A DNA stretch of 64,000 nt from an uncultured Sphaerochaeta sp. (GTDB taxonomy: Bacteria; Spirochaetota; Spirochaetia; Sphaerochaetales; Sphaerochaetaceae), in NCBI RefSeq assembly GCF_963677075.1, contig NZ_OY781873.1:3001715-3065714 (forward strand), in the 5' to 3' direction. The notes under the pieces are model-generated. The model did no database searches and was not told where the DNA came from. It saw only the letters and a program-made list of their open reading frames with translations. Made by a program: the position numbers and the translations under genes. How positions within the stretch are numbered: the first letter of the stretch is position 1; each line of letters opens with the position of its first letter. Shown in pieces: positions 1 to 8,564 of the stretch.

Positions 1-239
1 AACCCATGCTCTCTTTGGTTGATGGATTAGCCTCCGGTTTGGGCTATGCCTATGTGTTGCTGGCTATCGCATTCGTGAGAGAGTTGCTGGGAACGGGAAG
101 CCTTTGGGGTTTCCAGATTCTTGGCTCCTGGTGGACAAACTGGTCCATCATGATCATGCCACCCGGCGGCTTCTTCGTGTTGGCAATCATTATCTGGATT
201 ATTCGAGAAAAAATCATGAAGGAGGCCAAGAATGACTGA
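1..239 (+). CDS. nqrD: Na+-translocating NADH:quinone reductase subunit D, 3' end only
   Basis: This is the C-terminal part of NqrD, a membrane subunit of the Na+-pumping NADH:quinone oxidoreductase. The gene starts before the window; about 79 codons are visible, reading from base 3. The visible part has two hydrophobic segments and a short charged C-terminus (EKIMKEAKND), as expected for the last helices of an NqrD/RnfE-family protein. The stop overlaps the start of nqrE by 8 bases, which indicates translational coupling. The identity rests mainly on the nqrE and nqrF genes that follow. RnfE is the main alternative, but the next-but-one gene is an NqrF-type flavoprotein, which the Rnf complex does not have. 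Confidence 0.85.
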   Translation, partial: PMLSLVDGLASGLGYAYVLLAIAFVRELLGTGSLWGFQILGSWWTNWSIMIMPPGGFFVLAIIIWIIREKIMKEAKND

Positions 240-825
240 TTCATTGATGCCCTTTGCTGTTTTCTTCGCCTCAATTTTTACTGGGAATATCCTCCTTACC
301 AATTACCTGGGGATGTGTTCCTTCCTCTCTGTCTCAAAGGAATTGAAGACTTCCACAGGACTGGGGATGGCAGTAATCTTCGTCATGGCAACGACCACTC
401 CCTTGAACTGGATTGTGTATCAGTACCTGCTTATTCCATACAATCTGGAGTATCTCAGGTTTATTGTGTTTATCATTGTTATTGCTGCATTTGTACAGCT
501 TACGGAGATGACACTGGAGCGATACAGTGAACCGCTATACCAATCACTGGGTATATTCCTCCCGCTGATAACGGTCAACTGTGCAATCCTGGGCGTGAGT
601 CTTTTCATGGTTATCAGGGAGTATACCCTGCTTACCTCCTTCTTCTTTGGACTGGGAAGCGGAATTGGATGGTTCATCGCCATTATCGCAATGGCAGGGA
701 TTAGGCAGAAACTCAAGAACGCCAAGATTCCCCCAGGACTGGAAGGCCCTGGAATCACCTTGGTAATTGCCGGATTCATGGCCATGGCATTCATGGGATT
801 CTCCGGCATGATCGCCATATCCTAA
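232..825 (+). CDS. nqrE: Na+-translocating NADH:quinone reductase subunit E
   Basis: NqrE is a polytopic inner-membrane subunit of the Na+-NQR pump. The protein is 197 aa, the normal family length, and is hydrophobic almost throughout, with about six membrane segments. It has the family-typical early stretch FTGNILLTNYLGMCSF, whose Cys belongs to the iron site known to lie between NqrD and NqrE. A second conserved Cys lies in the central helix (TVNCAILGVS). The start codon overlaps the end of nqrD (ATGACTGA), so the two are coupled. It lies between nqrD and nqrF as in other nqr operons. The related RnfA is similar in sequence, but the neighbouring NqrF decides the call. Confidence 0.93.
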   Translation: MTDSLMPFAVFFASIFTGNILLTNYLGMCSFLSVSKELKTSTGLGMAVIFVMATTTPLNWIVYQYLLIPYNLEYLRFIVFIIVIAAFVQLTEMTLERYSEPLYQSLGIFLPLITVNCAILGVSLFMVIREYTLLTSFFFGLGSGIGWFIAIIAMAGIRQKLKNAKIPPGLEGPGITLVIAGFMAMAFMGFSGMIAIS

Positions 826-835
826 GGGGGAAGAG

Positions 836-1942
836 ATGGTTGTAACACTACTGATCAGTATCGGAATCATCAGTCTCATCTCAGTCTTCCTGGCCATCTT
901 GATGGTCATTGCAGATGCTACCATAGGAAACTATGGTGTGGTGAAAATCTCAATCAATGATGGCTCGAAGGAGTTGGAAGTCCAAGGAGGCCAGCCATTG
1001 CTTAAAGCCCTCAACCAGGAGGGGGTTTTTATCCCATCAGCATGCGGAGGACGTGGCTCTTGTGGAATGTGCAAGGTAAGGGTTGTCAGTGGAGGAGGAG
1101 ACTATCTCCCCACTGAGCTACCCTGGATATCCGATGAGGAAAAGGAAAAGAACGTAAGACTCTCCTGCCAGTTCAAAGTGAAGCAGGATGTAGCCATCGT
1201 CATCCCTGAGGAACTCTTCCTGGTCAAGGAATTCAAGACGACCGTAGAGAGTATCAGGGACCTAACCCATGATATCAAGGAAGTAAGACTTCGCTTGAAA
1301 GAACCAGCCGAGATTTCTGCAAAAGCTGGACAGTATATCCAGTTTGAGGTTCCTGAATATGAACTGACCGATGAGAGAGTCTACCGTGCCTACTCCATGG
1401 CCTCTTCTCCAGATGACAAAAATCATGTGGAGCTGGAGATACGCCTGGTGCCAAACGGTATCTGTACCACCTACGTGCATCAACATCTCAAGGAAGGTGA
1501 TGAGATCATCATCAATGGACCATACGGTGACTTCTTCCTACGCGAGACCGATAAGCATATCATCTTCATCGCTGGCGGTTCAGGAATGGCCCCGATCAAA
1601 TCGATGTTGCTTGACATGGAGAAAAAAGGTATTACACGAAAAGCCTCTTACTTCTTTGGTGCTCGCTCAAAACGAGACCTGTTCTTGCTTGATGAGATGC
1701 GGGCTTTGGAAGAGAAGATGCCGAACTTCACCTTCATCCCCGCACTCAGCGAACCGCAGGAGGAAGATAATTGGGATGGGGAGGTCGGCCTTATCACTGA
1801 TGTGGTGAGAAGGATGGTAAGCGAAGGTGCCAATAGTGAAGCGTATCTTTGTGGCAGCCCAGGAATGATCGATGCTTGTATCAAGGTATTGGATGAAGTG
1901 GGCGTCCTCCCGGAAAATATCTTCTACGATAAATTCTCATAA
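836..1942 (+). CDS. nqrF: Na+-translocating NADH:quinone reductase subunit F (2Fe-2S/FAD NADH dehydrogenase)
   Basis: NqrF is the electron-entry subunit: it oxidises NADH through FAD and passes electrons to a [2Fe-2S] cluster. The order is one N-terminal membrane helix (about residues 3-27), a plant-type ferredoxin domain with ligands C70, C76, C79 and C111, an FAD-binding domain with the RAYSMAS motif, and an NADH-binding domain with GGSGMAP and CGSPGM. Its 368 aa is shorter than the roughly 408 aa of the Vibrio protein, but all catalytic parts are present. The start follows a GGGGAAGAG ribosome site directly after nqrE. It is the last recognisable structural gene of the nqr operon. Confidence 0.95.
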   Translation: MVVTLLISIGIISLISVFLAILMVIADATIGNYGVVKISINDGSKELEVQGGQPLLKALNQEGVFIPSACGGRGSCGMCKVRVVSGGGDYLPTELPWISDEEKEKNVRLSCQFKVKQDVAIVIPEELFLVKEFKTTVESIRDLTHDIKEVRLRLKEPAEISAKAGQYIQFEVPEYELTDERVYRAYSMASSPDDKNHVELEIRLVPNGICTTYVHQHLKEGDEIIINGPYGDFFLRETDKHIIFIAGGSGMAPIKSMLLDMEKKGITRKASYFFGARSKRDLFLLDEMRALEEKMPNFTFIPALSEPQEEDNWDGEVGLITDVVRRMVSEGANSEAYLCGSPGMIDACIKVLDEVGVLPENIFYDKFS

Positions 1943-1951
1943 TAGGAGCTG

Positions 1952-2425
1952 ATGATGAAACAAACCGTTGAATTTGACAAGATACAGCAGCAAATGCAGA
2001 AAGGTGTCATCACCCTTAATGGATTCCTTGGGGATGATAAGCGAAAGCTTGTCGACATTCTGGAAAGTGATAATCTTACCGTGAAAAACCTCAGGAGAAC
2101 CCATGAGGCGATTGCTGATCGTATGGAGTATTTTCGTAAGAGTGGAACCGAAGGTTTGGGAGAATTCATCACTGTTGATGAAAACTTTGAAGTGAAGGTT
2201 GAGACAGTAAGAGGAATGCTCCCCTCGCCTTTTGGTGGAAAGGGCATGTATGGAAAAGCCAACACCACCGTAAGGAACAAGAGACTGGACAAGAGTGTTG
2301 TCTTTACTGATCTGCACATACACTTTATTGGTGATCATGGGTTCTATGAAGGAAAAGGATCTCCCTTCCGCCTGGAACCGGAAGAGTTGATTACGGTACT
2401 GGAGGTACCAGTAGTCGAAGAATAG
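1952..2425 (+). CDS. conserved-looking protein of unknown function at the end of the nqr operon
   Basis: The 157-aa product is soluble, with no signal peptide, membrane segment or metal-binding cluster that I recognise. The N-terminal half is charged and probably helical (repeated K/R/D/E up to about residue 60). The C-terminal half looks beta-rich, with glycine turns (SPFGGKGMYGKANTT) and a DLHIHFIGDHGF stretch containing three His. An AGGAG site precedes two in-frame ATGs at 1952 and 1955; either could be used. The gene begins only 9 bases after nqrF and is followed by a strong terminator, so it is almost certainly the last gene of the nqr transcript. A role in NQR assembly or regulation is only a guess from position. 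Confidence 0.75.
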   Translation: MMKQTVEFDKIQQQMQKGVITLNGFLGDDKRKLVDILESDNLTVKNLRRTHEAIADRMEYFRKSGTEGLGEFITVDENFEVKVETVRGMLPSPFGGKGMYGKANTTVRNKRLDKSVVFTDLHIHFIGDHGFYEGKGSPFRLEPEELITVLEVPVVEE

Positions 2426-2442
2426 CTTCAAACATTACAAGT

Positions 2443-2459
2443 CGTGGTTTATAACCACG
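2443..2459. repeat. short perfect inverted repeat
   Basis: CGTGGTT-TAT-AACCACG: 7-bp arms around 3 nt, just after the last nqr-operon gene and before its terminator. It could be an RNA hairpin protecting the 3' end, or a protein site. There is no T-run, so it is not itself a terminator. Confidence 0.5.
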
Positions 2460-2479
2460 TTGCCCAGGAGTTATACCGT

Positions 2480-2514
2480 GAGAGTGGTACGACCTGTACT
2501 ACTCTCGTTTTTTT
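2480..2514 (+). terminator. intrinsic terminator of the nqr operon
   Basis: An 11-bp stem (GAGAGTGGTAC paired with GTACTACTCTC, one G-T pair) closes a 5-nt loop and is followed by seven Ts. It lies 55 bases after the last gene of the nqr operon. Confidence 0.93.
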
Positions 2515-2554
2515 GTATCAAGGCATGCTCTCTCTCAGGGTAATAAGAGTGAAG

Positions 2555-2575
2555 CATTGGTCAAAAATACCAATG
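2555..2575. repeat. inverted repeat upstream of the glycosyltransferase gene
   Basis: CATTGGT and ACCAATG are perfect 7-bp arms around an AT-rich 7-nt spacer (CAAAAAT). It has the geometry of a dimeric regulator site, but no promoter was found next to it. This 240-nt stretch before the glycosyltransferase holds no gene. Confidence 0.45.
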
Positions 2576-2626
2576 TTGGTCCATCCATAGGCAAACAGCG
2601 AAAGTTTCAGTATCCAATCTATAGGA

Positions 2627-2640
2627 TTTCTCATGAGAAA
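2627..2640. repeat. 14-bp perfect palindrome
   Basis: TTTCTCATGAGAAA is perfectly self-complementary and lies about 115 bases before the glycosyltransferase start. It is a candidate operator. The function is unknown. Confidence 0.45.
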
Positions 2641-2721
2641 ATACATATTCACTGCAGGAAATGCTGATGCAGCAAATTTGGCATGATAGATGCATGGAAT
2701 ATGAGTAATTGAGACGGCAGT

Positions 2722-2738
2722 ATACCAGGACCTGGTAT
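2722..2738. promoter_or_regulatory. inverted repeat just ahead of the glycosyltransferase ribosome site
   Basis: ATACCAGG-A-CCTGGTAT is a perfect 8-bp inverted repeat with a single central base. It ends 2 bases before the GAGGAGG ribosome site of the glycosyltransferase. A protein bound here, or the RNA hairpin itself, could control expression; the arms are too close together for an ordinary RNA loop, which favours a protein site. Confidence 0.5.
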
Positions 2739-2753
2739 CAGAGGAGGACGCTC

Positions 2754-3914
2754 ATGAGAATTTTGCTTACAACGGACGCTTTTACTCCAACCACAAACGG
2801 GGTTGTCACCTCTATAGTCAACCTCAGGCAGGGGCTCACCCAGGCAGGACATGAAGTTCACATCCTTACCCTTGCCCATGCACATACATCCTATTACCAA
2901 GATGGAGTCTGGTACCTCGGATCATTGAGCTCTGACCGGCTCTATCCCGGTACCCGTATCCGTGGAACTTTTGCAAAGAAGATTGTACGGGAAATCATCA
3001 GGTGGAGTCCTGATGTAGTGCACTCCCAATGTGAGTTCAGCACCTTTTCCCTTGCCAAGCGTATTGCCTATGCATCAGGAGCCCCTTTGGTCCATACCTA
3101 CCATACGCTGTATGAGGACTATACGGACTACTTCTCTCCCAGTGAGCGATTAGGGCATATCATGGCCCAGCGGTTCTCAAAGAGAATCCTCTCCAAGGTT
3201 GACTATGTCATTGCCCCTACAGCGAAGACAAAACGCTTATTACGCTCCTATGGGGTGGATGGCCCGATTGATGTTGTTCCAAGCGGAATCGACCTTGCAC
3301 GCTTTTCTCCGGCCAATGAGGACAAAGAGAGTGAAACATTACGGGCTTTCCTAGGAATACCAAAGGATAATTTCGTACTGGTGTATGTAGGTCGTCTGGC
3401 TGTAGAGAAACGTATAGAGGAGCTGATCGCTAACTTCTCTCTGGAGAAACCAAATCGTACGTTGTTGTTGGTTGGAGATGGACCACAGAGACAAACCCTG
3501 GAGCAAATGGTAGCTGCACGTGGATTACAAAAGCAGGTGATTTTTGCAGGCATGCAGAAACAAGCCGATATTCCTGCCTGTTATCATTTGGGGAATGTCT
3601 TTTGCAGCGCATCAACAAGCGAGGCACAGGGATTGACGTATATTGAAGCCTTGGCCTCAGGACTCCCTGTGCTCTGCCGTGCTGATGATTGCCTTACAGA
3701 AGTGGTACGTGATGGTGAGAATGGATGGCAATATAACACAAATGAGGAGTTTCAACACTATCTTGACCTTCTGAGCAATGATGAACCACTTCGTCTCAGA
3801 CTCAGCGAACAAGCATTACGTACCAGCAGACCCTTTGACTCGCAGACATTTGCAACTTCCCTGCTCTTCATCTATGAGAAACTGATCAAGCAAAGCAGGG
3901 TATATTCAGCCTAG
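2754..3914 (+). CDS. GT4-family glycosyltransferase, possibly diacylglycerol glucosyltransferase
   Basis: This 386-aa retaining glycosyltransferase has the GT-B fold. The N-terminus has the family-4 acceptor-side signature LLTTDAFTPTTNGV with a GHEVHILT strand. The C-terminal half has the donor-binding parts VYVGRLAVEKRIEEL and the E-x7-E motif in EAQGLTYIEALASGLP. Together these resemble the enzymes that add glucose to diacylglycerol to make membrane glycolipids. The exact sugar and acceptor cannot be read from sequence. The ATG at 2754 is chosen because it follows GAGGAGG at the right distance and begins the conserved fold; an in-frame start 45 bases earlier would add an unlikely basic leader. 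The gene stands alone. Confidence 0.85.
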   Translation: MRILLTTDAFTPTTNGVVTSIVNLRQGLTQAGHEVHILTLAHAHTSYYQDGVWYLGSLSSDRLYPGTRIRGTFAKKIVREIIRWSPDVVHSQCEFSTFSLAKRIAYASGAPLVHTYHTLYEDYTDYFSPSERLGHIMAQRFSKRILSKVDYVIAPTAKTKRLLRSYGVDGPIDVVPSGIDLARFSPANEDKESETLRAFLGIPKDNFVLVYVGRLAVEKRIEELIANFSLEKPNRTLLLVGDGPQRQTLEQMVAARGLQKQVIFAGMQKQADIPACYHLGNVFCSASTSEAQGLTYIEALASGLPVLCRADDCLTEVVRDGENGWQYNTNEEFQHYLDLLSNDEPLRLRLSEQALRTSRPFDSQTFATSLLFIYEKLIKQSRVYSA

Positions 3915-4052
3915 CTTGTGATTGCCCTCACACACAGATCACCTTTATCCTACACTGCAGGAAACCCTACTCCTGCAGGTTTCGAACACCTCAAACACCA
4001 CTTTCAAGAACCGGTTTTCATTGGTAGATCGTTATGGAGCTCCTGCCCCACC

Positions 4053-4081
4053 TTGACGCATATACCCCTAGGGGGTATTCT
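4053..4081 (+). promoter_or_regulatory. copper-unit promoter with CsoR-like operator in the spacer
   Basis: TTGACG (4053-4058) and TATTCT (4076-4081) are 17 bases apart. The spacer holds the palindrome ATACCCC-TAG-GGGGTAT (4062-4078). This matches the known form of operators for the copper-sensing repressor CsoR (a C4-5/G4-5 palindrome flanked by AT). Repressor bound here would block the promoter directly, giving copper-induced expression of the ATPase downstream. No csoR gene is in the window. Confidence 0.8.
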
Positions 4082-4122
4082 ATATATAGACAGGATATCC
4101 CAGATGTACAAGGATTCCGAAA

Positions 4123-4203
4123 ATGGATGCATGCTCTTTTGGATGTACTGCCAATGCTAATTGTACAGGCTACCCGGCAGCAACCACTGTAGCGATGGGA
4201 TAA
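4123..4203 (+). CDS. possible 26-aa cysteine-rich leader peptide before copB
   Basis: A short ORF begins with ATG 8 bases after AAGGA and encodes MDACSFGCTANANC followed by 12 more residues. It has three Cys (C4, C8, C14), a pattern that could bind Cu(I). It lies between the CsoR-like promoter and copB, ending 28 bases before the copB start. A second short frame overlaps it (4104-4160), also Cys-rich (three Cys) and also preceded by an AGGA, so it is not certain which frame, if either, is translated. Possible roles are a small copper-binding peptide or a leader that tunes copB translation. This is inference from position and composition. Confidence 0.4.
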   Translation: MDACSFGCTANANCTGYPAATTVAMG

Positions 4204-4231
4204 TTCGCAGTTCTACCGAGAAGGAGGGAAC

Positions 4232-6196
4232 ATGGATCACAGAGAGCATCATAAGATGATGATCAAGGATTTTCGAACCCGGTTTTATTTCAGCTTGGCA
4301 CTCACCCTGCCTATCCTTGCATTGACGCCCTTGGTGCAAAATACCATGGGATTCGAGTGGACCTTTCCTGGTGCAGACTATGTAGTTTTTTCTCTGGCCA
4401 CGATCCTTTATATTGTCGGAGGATGGCCCTTTCTTTCGGGGATGGTTGAAGAACTGAAAGAGAAATCCCCCGGTATGATGACACTCATTGGTATGGCCAT
4501 TACCGTCGCCTATGGGTACAGTACCGCAGTTACCTTTGGCCTATCGGGAACAGCTTTTTATTGGGAGCTGGCGACCTTGATAGCCATTATGCTGGCTGGC
4601 CACTGGATCGAGATGAGCAGTGTAGTTGGAGCTTCTGCTGCGCTTGAAAAATTGGCTCGCCTTATGCCTGCAACAGCGCACAAGAAGGAAGGTGAAACCA
4701 TACAGGATATTCCTTCACAACAGATACAGGATGGCGATATCCTGGTGGTAAAACCTGGAGAAAAAATACCAGCTGATGGACACATAACCGAAGGTGAGAG
4801 CTATGTGAATGAGTCGATGATTACCGGTGAATCTCGTCCTGTACATCGCAAAGAAGGAGATACATTGATCGGAGGGTCGATCAATGGAGAAGGAAGCCTT
4901 ACCCTGGAAGTTGAAGGGGTTGGAGAAGATGCTTACCTGTCTAAGATTATCCAGATGGTACAAAATGCACAGGAAGCAAAATCAAAAACACAGAAACTCA
5001 GCGACCGTGCTGCAAAGTATTTGACCATCTCCGCCCTGACTGTTGGCTTTGCCACCCTGGCCGCATGGTTGATTGTTGGCTTTGACCTGCAATTCGCCAT
5101 TACACGAATGGCTACTGTCATGATCATCACCTGCCCTCACGCTCTTGGCCTTGCCATACCCTTGGTTGTATCGGTATCTACTGCAAAGTCAGCACAGAAC
5201 GGACTGCTTATACAGAACAGGACAGCCTTCGAACAGGCACGGAAGATCAATGCCATCGTATTCGACAAGACGGGAACCCTTACTGAAGGAACCTTTACGG
5301 TTACCGAAGTCAGCAGATTCGATAGTTCCCAGATCGGGAAAGAGGAGTTAGTACAGCTTGCGGCGTCTCTGGAGACCTATTCGGAACATCCTATCGGGAA
5401 AAGCATTGTAGCATATGCCCAAGAGCAATCGATCGAGCTTGTTCCTGTAGAGGATGCGAAGGCGATCAAGGGAAAAGGTATCAGCGGCACAATCCACGGA
5501 AGCACCATCCTGGTAGCCAGTCCATCACATGTCCGTGAGCTCGGTTTTGAAATTCCCCCAAGCAGTGAGGAAAAAGCTGTTACCCGCATATTTGTTGTTT
5601 CTGATGACGTGCTCATTGGTTCCATCATTCTCAGTGACACGATCCGTGAGCAATCGTATCAAGCTATTTCGTCCTTGCAGAAGATGGGGATTACATGCTG
5701 GATGCTCACAGGGGATAATGAGGCAACAGCGCAAGCTGTTTCTAAAGAACTGGGCATGGATGGCTATTTTGCAGAGGTACTACCCGACGAAAAGCAAACG
5801 AAAATCAAAGAGCTTCAAAATAAGGGCTTGTTCGTTGCAATGACTGGTGATGGGGTCAATGATTCCCCCGCTCTTGCCCAAGCTGATGTGGGTATTGCAA
5901 TCGGTTCTGGAACCGATGTGGCGGCTTCTACAGCGGACATCATACTCGTACACTCCAATCCACAGGATATTGTCACGCTTATCCAGTTCGGGAAGGCAAC
6001 TTACCGGAAGATGATCCAAAACTTGGTGTGGGCAACTGCGTACAATATACTGGCCATTCCTCTGGCAGCTGGGGTTCTTCACTCTGTGGGATTTATCCTT
6101 CAGCCAGAGGTAGGAGCAATCTTGATGACACTCTCTACCGTGATAGTTGCTGTCAATGCACGTTTGTTACGCATTTCAAAAGAACCAGCAAACTAG
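4232..6196 (+). CDS. copB: CopB-type copper-exporting P-type ATPase
   Basis: This 654-aa P1B-type ATPase pumps copper out of the cytoplasm. It has the CPH metal-site motif in the membrane (C301-P302-H303) that marks the CopB subgroup rather than the CPC of CopA. The phosphorylation site is DKTGTLTEG (D345), the actuator loop is TGES, the nucleotide-domain HP is in SEHPIGKS, and the hinge is GDGVND (about 539-544). The N-terminus is short with a few His (MDHREHHK) and lacks a CxxC metal-binding domain, as is usual for CopB. AAGGAGGG precedes the start. Transcription most likely begins at the CsoR-like promoter 150 bases upstream. Confidence 0.93.
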   Translation: MDHREHHKMMIKDFRTRFYFSLALTLPILALTPLVQNTMGFEWTFPGADYVVFSLATILYIVGGWPFLSGMVEELKEKSPGMMTLIGMAITVAYGYSTAVTFGLSGTAFYWELATLIAIMLAGHWIEMSSVVGASAALEKLARLMPATAHKKEGETIQDIPSQQIQDGDILVVKPGEKIPADGHITEGESYVNESMITGESRPVHRKEGDTLIGGSINGEGSLTLEVEGVGEDAYLSKIIQMVQNAQEAKSKTQKLSDRAAKYLTISALTVGFATLAAWLIVGFDLQFAITRMATVMIITCPHALGLAIPLVVSVSTAKSAQNGLLIQNRTAFEQARKINAIVFDKTGTLTEGTFTVTEVSRFDSSQIGKEELVQLAASLETYSEHPIGKSIVAYAQEQSIELVPVEDAKAIKGKGISGTIHGSTILVASPSHVRELGFEIPPSSEEKAVTRIFVVSDDVLIGSIILSDTIREQSYQAISSLQKMGITCWMLTGDNEATAQAVSKELGMDGYFAEVLPDEKQTKIKELQNKGLFVAMTGDGVNDSPALAQADVGIAIGSGTDVAASTADIILVHSNPQDIVTLIQFGKATYRKMIQNLVWATAYNILAIPLAAGVLHSVGFILQPEVGAILMTLSTVIVAVNARLLRISKEPAN

Positions 6197-6266
6197 ATAC
6201 CTTGATAAGTTAACCAAGTACTGTTTCTATCTGTATACTGGTTGTGAGAGAAGGAGAGTATTTACT

Positions 6267-6629
6267 ATGGCAAAACACCGTATCTATTCCATGAGTTTTG
6301 GGACCATCTATCCTTTGTATATTGCAAAAGCTGAAAAGAAAGGACGCACCAAGGCTGAGGTTGATGAGATCATCAGTTGGCTGTTTGGGTATGATGAGAC
6401 GACACTGCAGGAAGCATTGGACAAAGAAAAAAGCTTCGAAGATTTTATAGAGGAAAGCCCTAGGAAAAATCCTCTAAGAAGTCTTATAACTGGTAAAGTC
6501 TGTGGTGTGCAGGTCGATACGATTGAGGACCCACTGATGCGAGAGATACGATACCTGGACAAACTCATCGATGAATTGGCCAAAGGAAAACCCATGGAGA
6601 AGATTCTTCGGAGTGTTCCCCCTACGTAA
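6267..6629 (+). CDS. DUF2200 family protein
   Basis: The 120-aa product matches my memory of the DUF2200 family in length and in its opening ([25 protein letters not shown]). These small cytoplasmic proteins have unknown function. The sequence is mostly charged helices, with a [11 protein letters not shown] segment near the middle and no catalytic motif I recognise. The ATG at 6267 follows AAGGAGA at 9 bases. Extending to an earlier in-frame Met would run back into the copB 3' end and is not supported. It lies 70 bases after copB and may be read from the same transcript, but a link to copper is not evident. Confidence 0.8.
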   Translation: MAKHRIYSMSFGTIYPLYIAKAEKKGRTKAEVDEIISWLFGYDETTLQEALDKEKSFEDFIEESPRKNPLRSLITGKVCGVQVDTIEDPLMREIRYLDKLIDELAKGKPMEKILRSVPPT

Positions 6630-6772
6630 ACATATAGGAAAATGGACAAACGTATTTTCATTGGTTTCAAAACCATGCAATAAAGGAATAACCTTCCGAT
6701 AAATCCAACTTCTCCCTACTTCAATATTGAGGGGAGTTGAGAAATCTGGTACCATGGCCGGCGGAGGACTCC

Positions 6773-7465
6773 ATGTATAATAATTTGGCAGTTATTTCAT
6801 TGGGCGGATCAATCATTGCACCGGATAAGGTTGACCACGCTTTTCTTAAAGAACTCAACAGTGCTCTCAAATCCTATTTGAAAGAAGATAAAAGTAGAAA
6901 AATCATCCTGGTCTGTGGAGGCGGTGCCCCGGCCCGTGTCTACCAGAATGCTATGCGAGAGATCAATCCAGATGTGGATAGTGAAGAACTTGACTGGCTT
7001 GGAATCAGGGCCACCCATATCAATGGGCAACTCCTCAAGGCAATGTTCAACGAATTCTGCACCGATAACCTGATCACTGACCCCACCGGTCATATCAACT
7101 TCCAGGGACAGGTTTTGGTTGCCGCTGGCTGGAAGCCTGGTTTCTCTACTGATAATGATGCCGTCATACTCGCCGAAAGATTCGAAGGAAGACTGATTAT
7201 CAACCTCAGCAACATTGCCAAGGTGTATACCGATGATCCAAAAAAGAATCCTGAAGCAAAGCCGTTGGATTCCATAAGTTGGGCAGACTATCGAACCATG
7301 GTTGGAGAGAACTGGACTCCCGGAAAGAACTCTCCCTTTGACCCCATTGCAAGCAAGAGAGCTGCAAAAATGCATATGGAGGTAGTGTGTGCCGATGGAC
7401 GAAACATCGAAAACACCATGAATATCCTCTATGGCAGAAAGTATGAGGGAACCCTCATCAGCTAG
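6773..7465 (+). CDS. pyrH: UMP kinase, archaeal/spirochaete type
   Basis: UMP kinase makes UDP from UMP in pyrimidine nucleotide synthesis. The 230-aa product has the amino-acid-kinase fold: VISLGGSII at the N-terminus, the glycine loop VCGGGAPAR, and the nucleotide-side segment STDNDAVILAERF followed by NLSNIAKVYTDDPKKN. It belongs with the archaeal and spirochaete branch of PyrH rather than the usual bacterial form. The start at 6773 follows GGAGGA and begins right at the fold; a TTG further upstream is less likely. It ends 8 bases inside the convergent gene downstream. A related amino-acid kinase cannot be fully excluded. Confidence 0.82.
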   Translation: MYNNLAVISLGGSIIAPDKVDHAFLKELNSALKSYLKEDKSRKIILVCGGGAPARVYQNAMREINPDVDSEELDWLGIRATHINGQLLKAMFNEFCTDNLITDPTGHINFQGQVLVAAGWKPGFSTDNDAVILAERFEGRLIINLSNIAKVYTDDPKKNPEAKPLDSISWADYRTMVGENWTPGKNSPFDPIASKRAAKMHMEVVCADGRNIENTMNILYGRKYEGTLIS

Positions 7466-8429
7466 AGCGTTTCGCTAGGTTGATAAAATAAGGAAGTGGG
7501 GTTGCAAACCCCTCGGGGAACGGATTCTCCTGGGTGAAATCAGGAATCCAGGAGACATTCTCCCCCAATTCCTGCACAAATCCATCCTCGATATCCAACT
7601 CCTCCAATGTAAGGAGCAGATCATCATATTCCTCTTCACTGATTGCAGGAAACCGTACATCACCCTTGGGTGGTTCAAACTGCACCATCAGCGAGAGGTA
7701 GCAAGAATCCTTCAACTCCTGGGCAAAATAACGAAGAACTTCTTTGGAGGCATCAAGTGTACCAGGAAATACCAGGTGCCTAACCAGTACTCCCTTGAGT
7801 TGCCCTTCATCATCAACAAAGGTGGTTCTCCCATTACGTAGAATATACGTCATCACAGATCGGATGATTCTTGCATAGAGCGCCAACCCACAGAACTCAG
7901 CACTCACATCCTCTCTCAATGTCTTTACATCGATGAGATACAGGTCAATGTAAGGATCGATCAAGGAGAGTCCTTCCGAGGACTCAAATCCTGAACTGTT
8001 CCACACTACATCCAAGGAAAAACCTTGCGTCTTTGCAAGATCCAATGCGGCAACAATTGATGGTATGAAATGCGTTCCGGTCACCAGATTCAAATTGGCT
8101 GCCCCAAGCCTTTGGAGTTCAAGCATGATATTGGAGAGTTCATTGGTACTCACTTCAATTCCCACAGCCATGGCGCCTGACTCCCCTCTTCCAGAGATCT
8201 GATGGTTCTGGCAGTAGGCGCAGTGCAATGGACAGCCACTGAAAAAGATCATTCCTGATCCATGTTCACCGGTTACAGGAGGCTCTTCACCGCGATGAAG
8301 TCCAGAGAAAGCAATACGAACCGTATCAGTCTCACCACACCTTCCAAGCTTGCCTTCCATCCTGTTCACAGCGCAGTAATTGGGACATAACCTACACTTG
8401 CCATAGGCATTCATTCCATGTTCATCCAT
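7458..8429 (-). CDS. PflX-like radical SAM protein
   Basis: This 323-aa radical SAM protein resembles the pyruvate formate-lyase activase homologues grouped as PflX. The SAM/iron-sulfur motif is CPLHCAYC (C66, C70, C73). A second Cys set near the N-terminus (C12, C15, C19, C31) is typical of the group and could hold another metal site. The substrate is unknown. No Shine-Dalgarno sequence precedes the start. Instead a TAGACT hexamer ends 6 bases before the ATG, so the mRNA may be leaderless. The gene converges on pyrH with an 8-base overlap and is divergent from the patatin gene. Confidence 0.82.
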   Translation of the reverse strand: MDEHGMNAYGKCRLCPNYCAVNRMEGKLGRCGETDTVRIAFSGLHRGEEPPVTGEHGSGMIFFSGCPLHCAYCQNHQISGRGESGAMAVGIEVSTNELSNIMLELQRLGAANLNLVTGTHFIPSIVAALDLAKTQGFSLDVVWNSSGFESSEGLSLIDPYIDLYLIDVKTLREDVSAEFCGLALYARIIRSVMTYILRNGRTTFVDDEGQLKGVLVRHLVFPGTLDASKEVLRYFAQELKDSCYLSLMVQFEPPKGDVRFPAISEEEYDDLLLTLEELDIEDGFVQELGENVSWIPDFTQENPFPEGFATPLPYFINLAKRSS

Positions 8430-8435
8430 GGCACA

Positions 8436-8464
8436 AGTCTAGCGAAAATACGCTGTCTTTGCAT
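8436..8464 (-). promoter_or_regulatory. putative leaderless promoter of the PflX-like gene
   Basis: On the minus strand TAGACT (8441-8436) is followed by 6 bases and then the ATG. The matching -35 at 17 bp is ATGCAA, a weak fit. It belongs to the set of such starts described in the findings. Confidence 0.45.
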
Positions 8465-8564
8465 AGCTCTCTATTTGGAATCTTATATTATAGTATTTCT
8501 TTTATTCTTTATTCGGTATGTTATATTAATGTATAATTGATTTATTTATAACGAAGAAGAGAGG

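Noticed and set aside
2709..2753. An N-terminal extension of the glycosyltransferase from an earlier in-frame start.
   Set aside because: It would translate through the palindrome and the ribosome site, adding a basic stretch not expected in the family.
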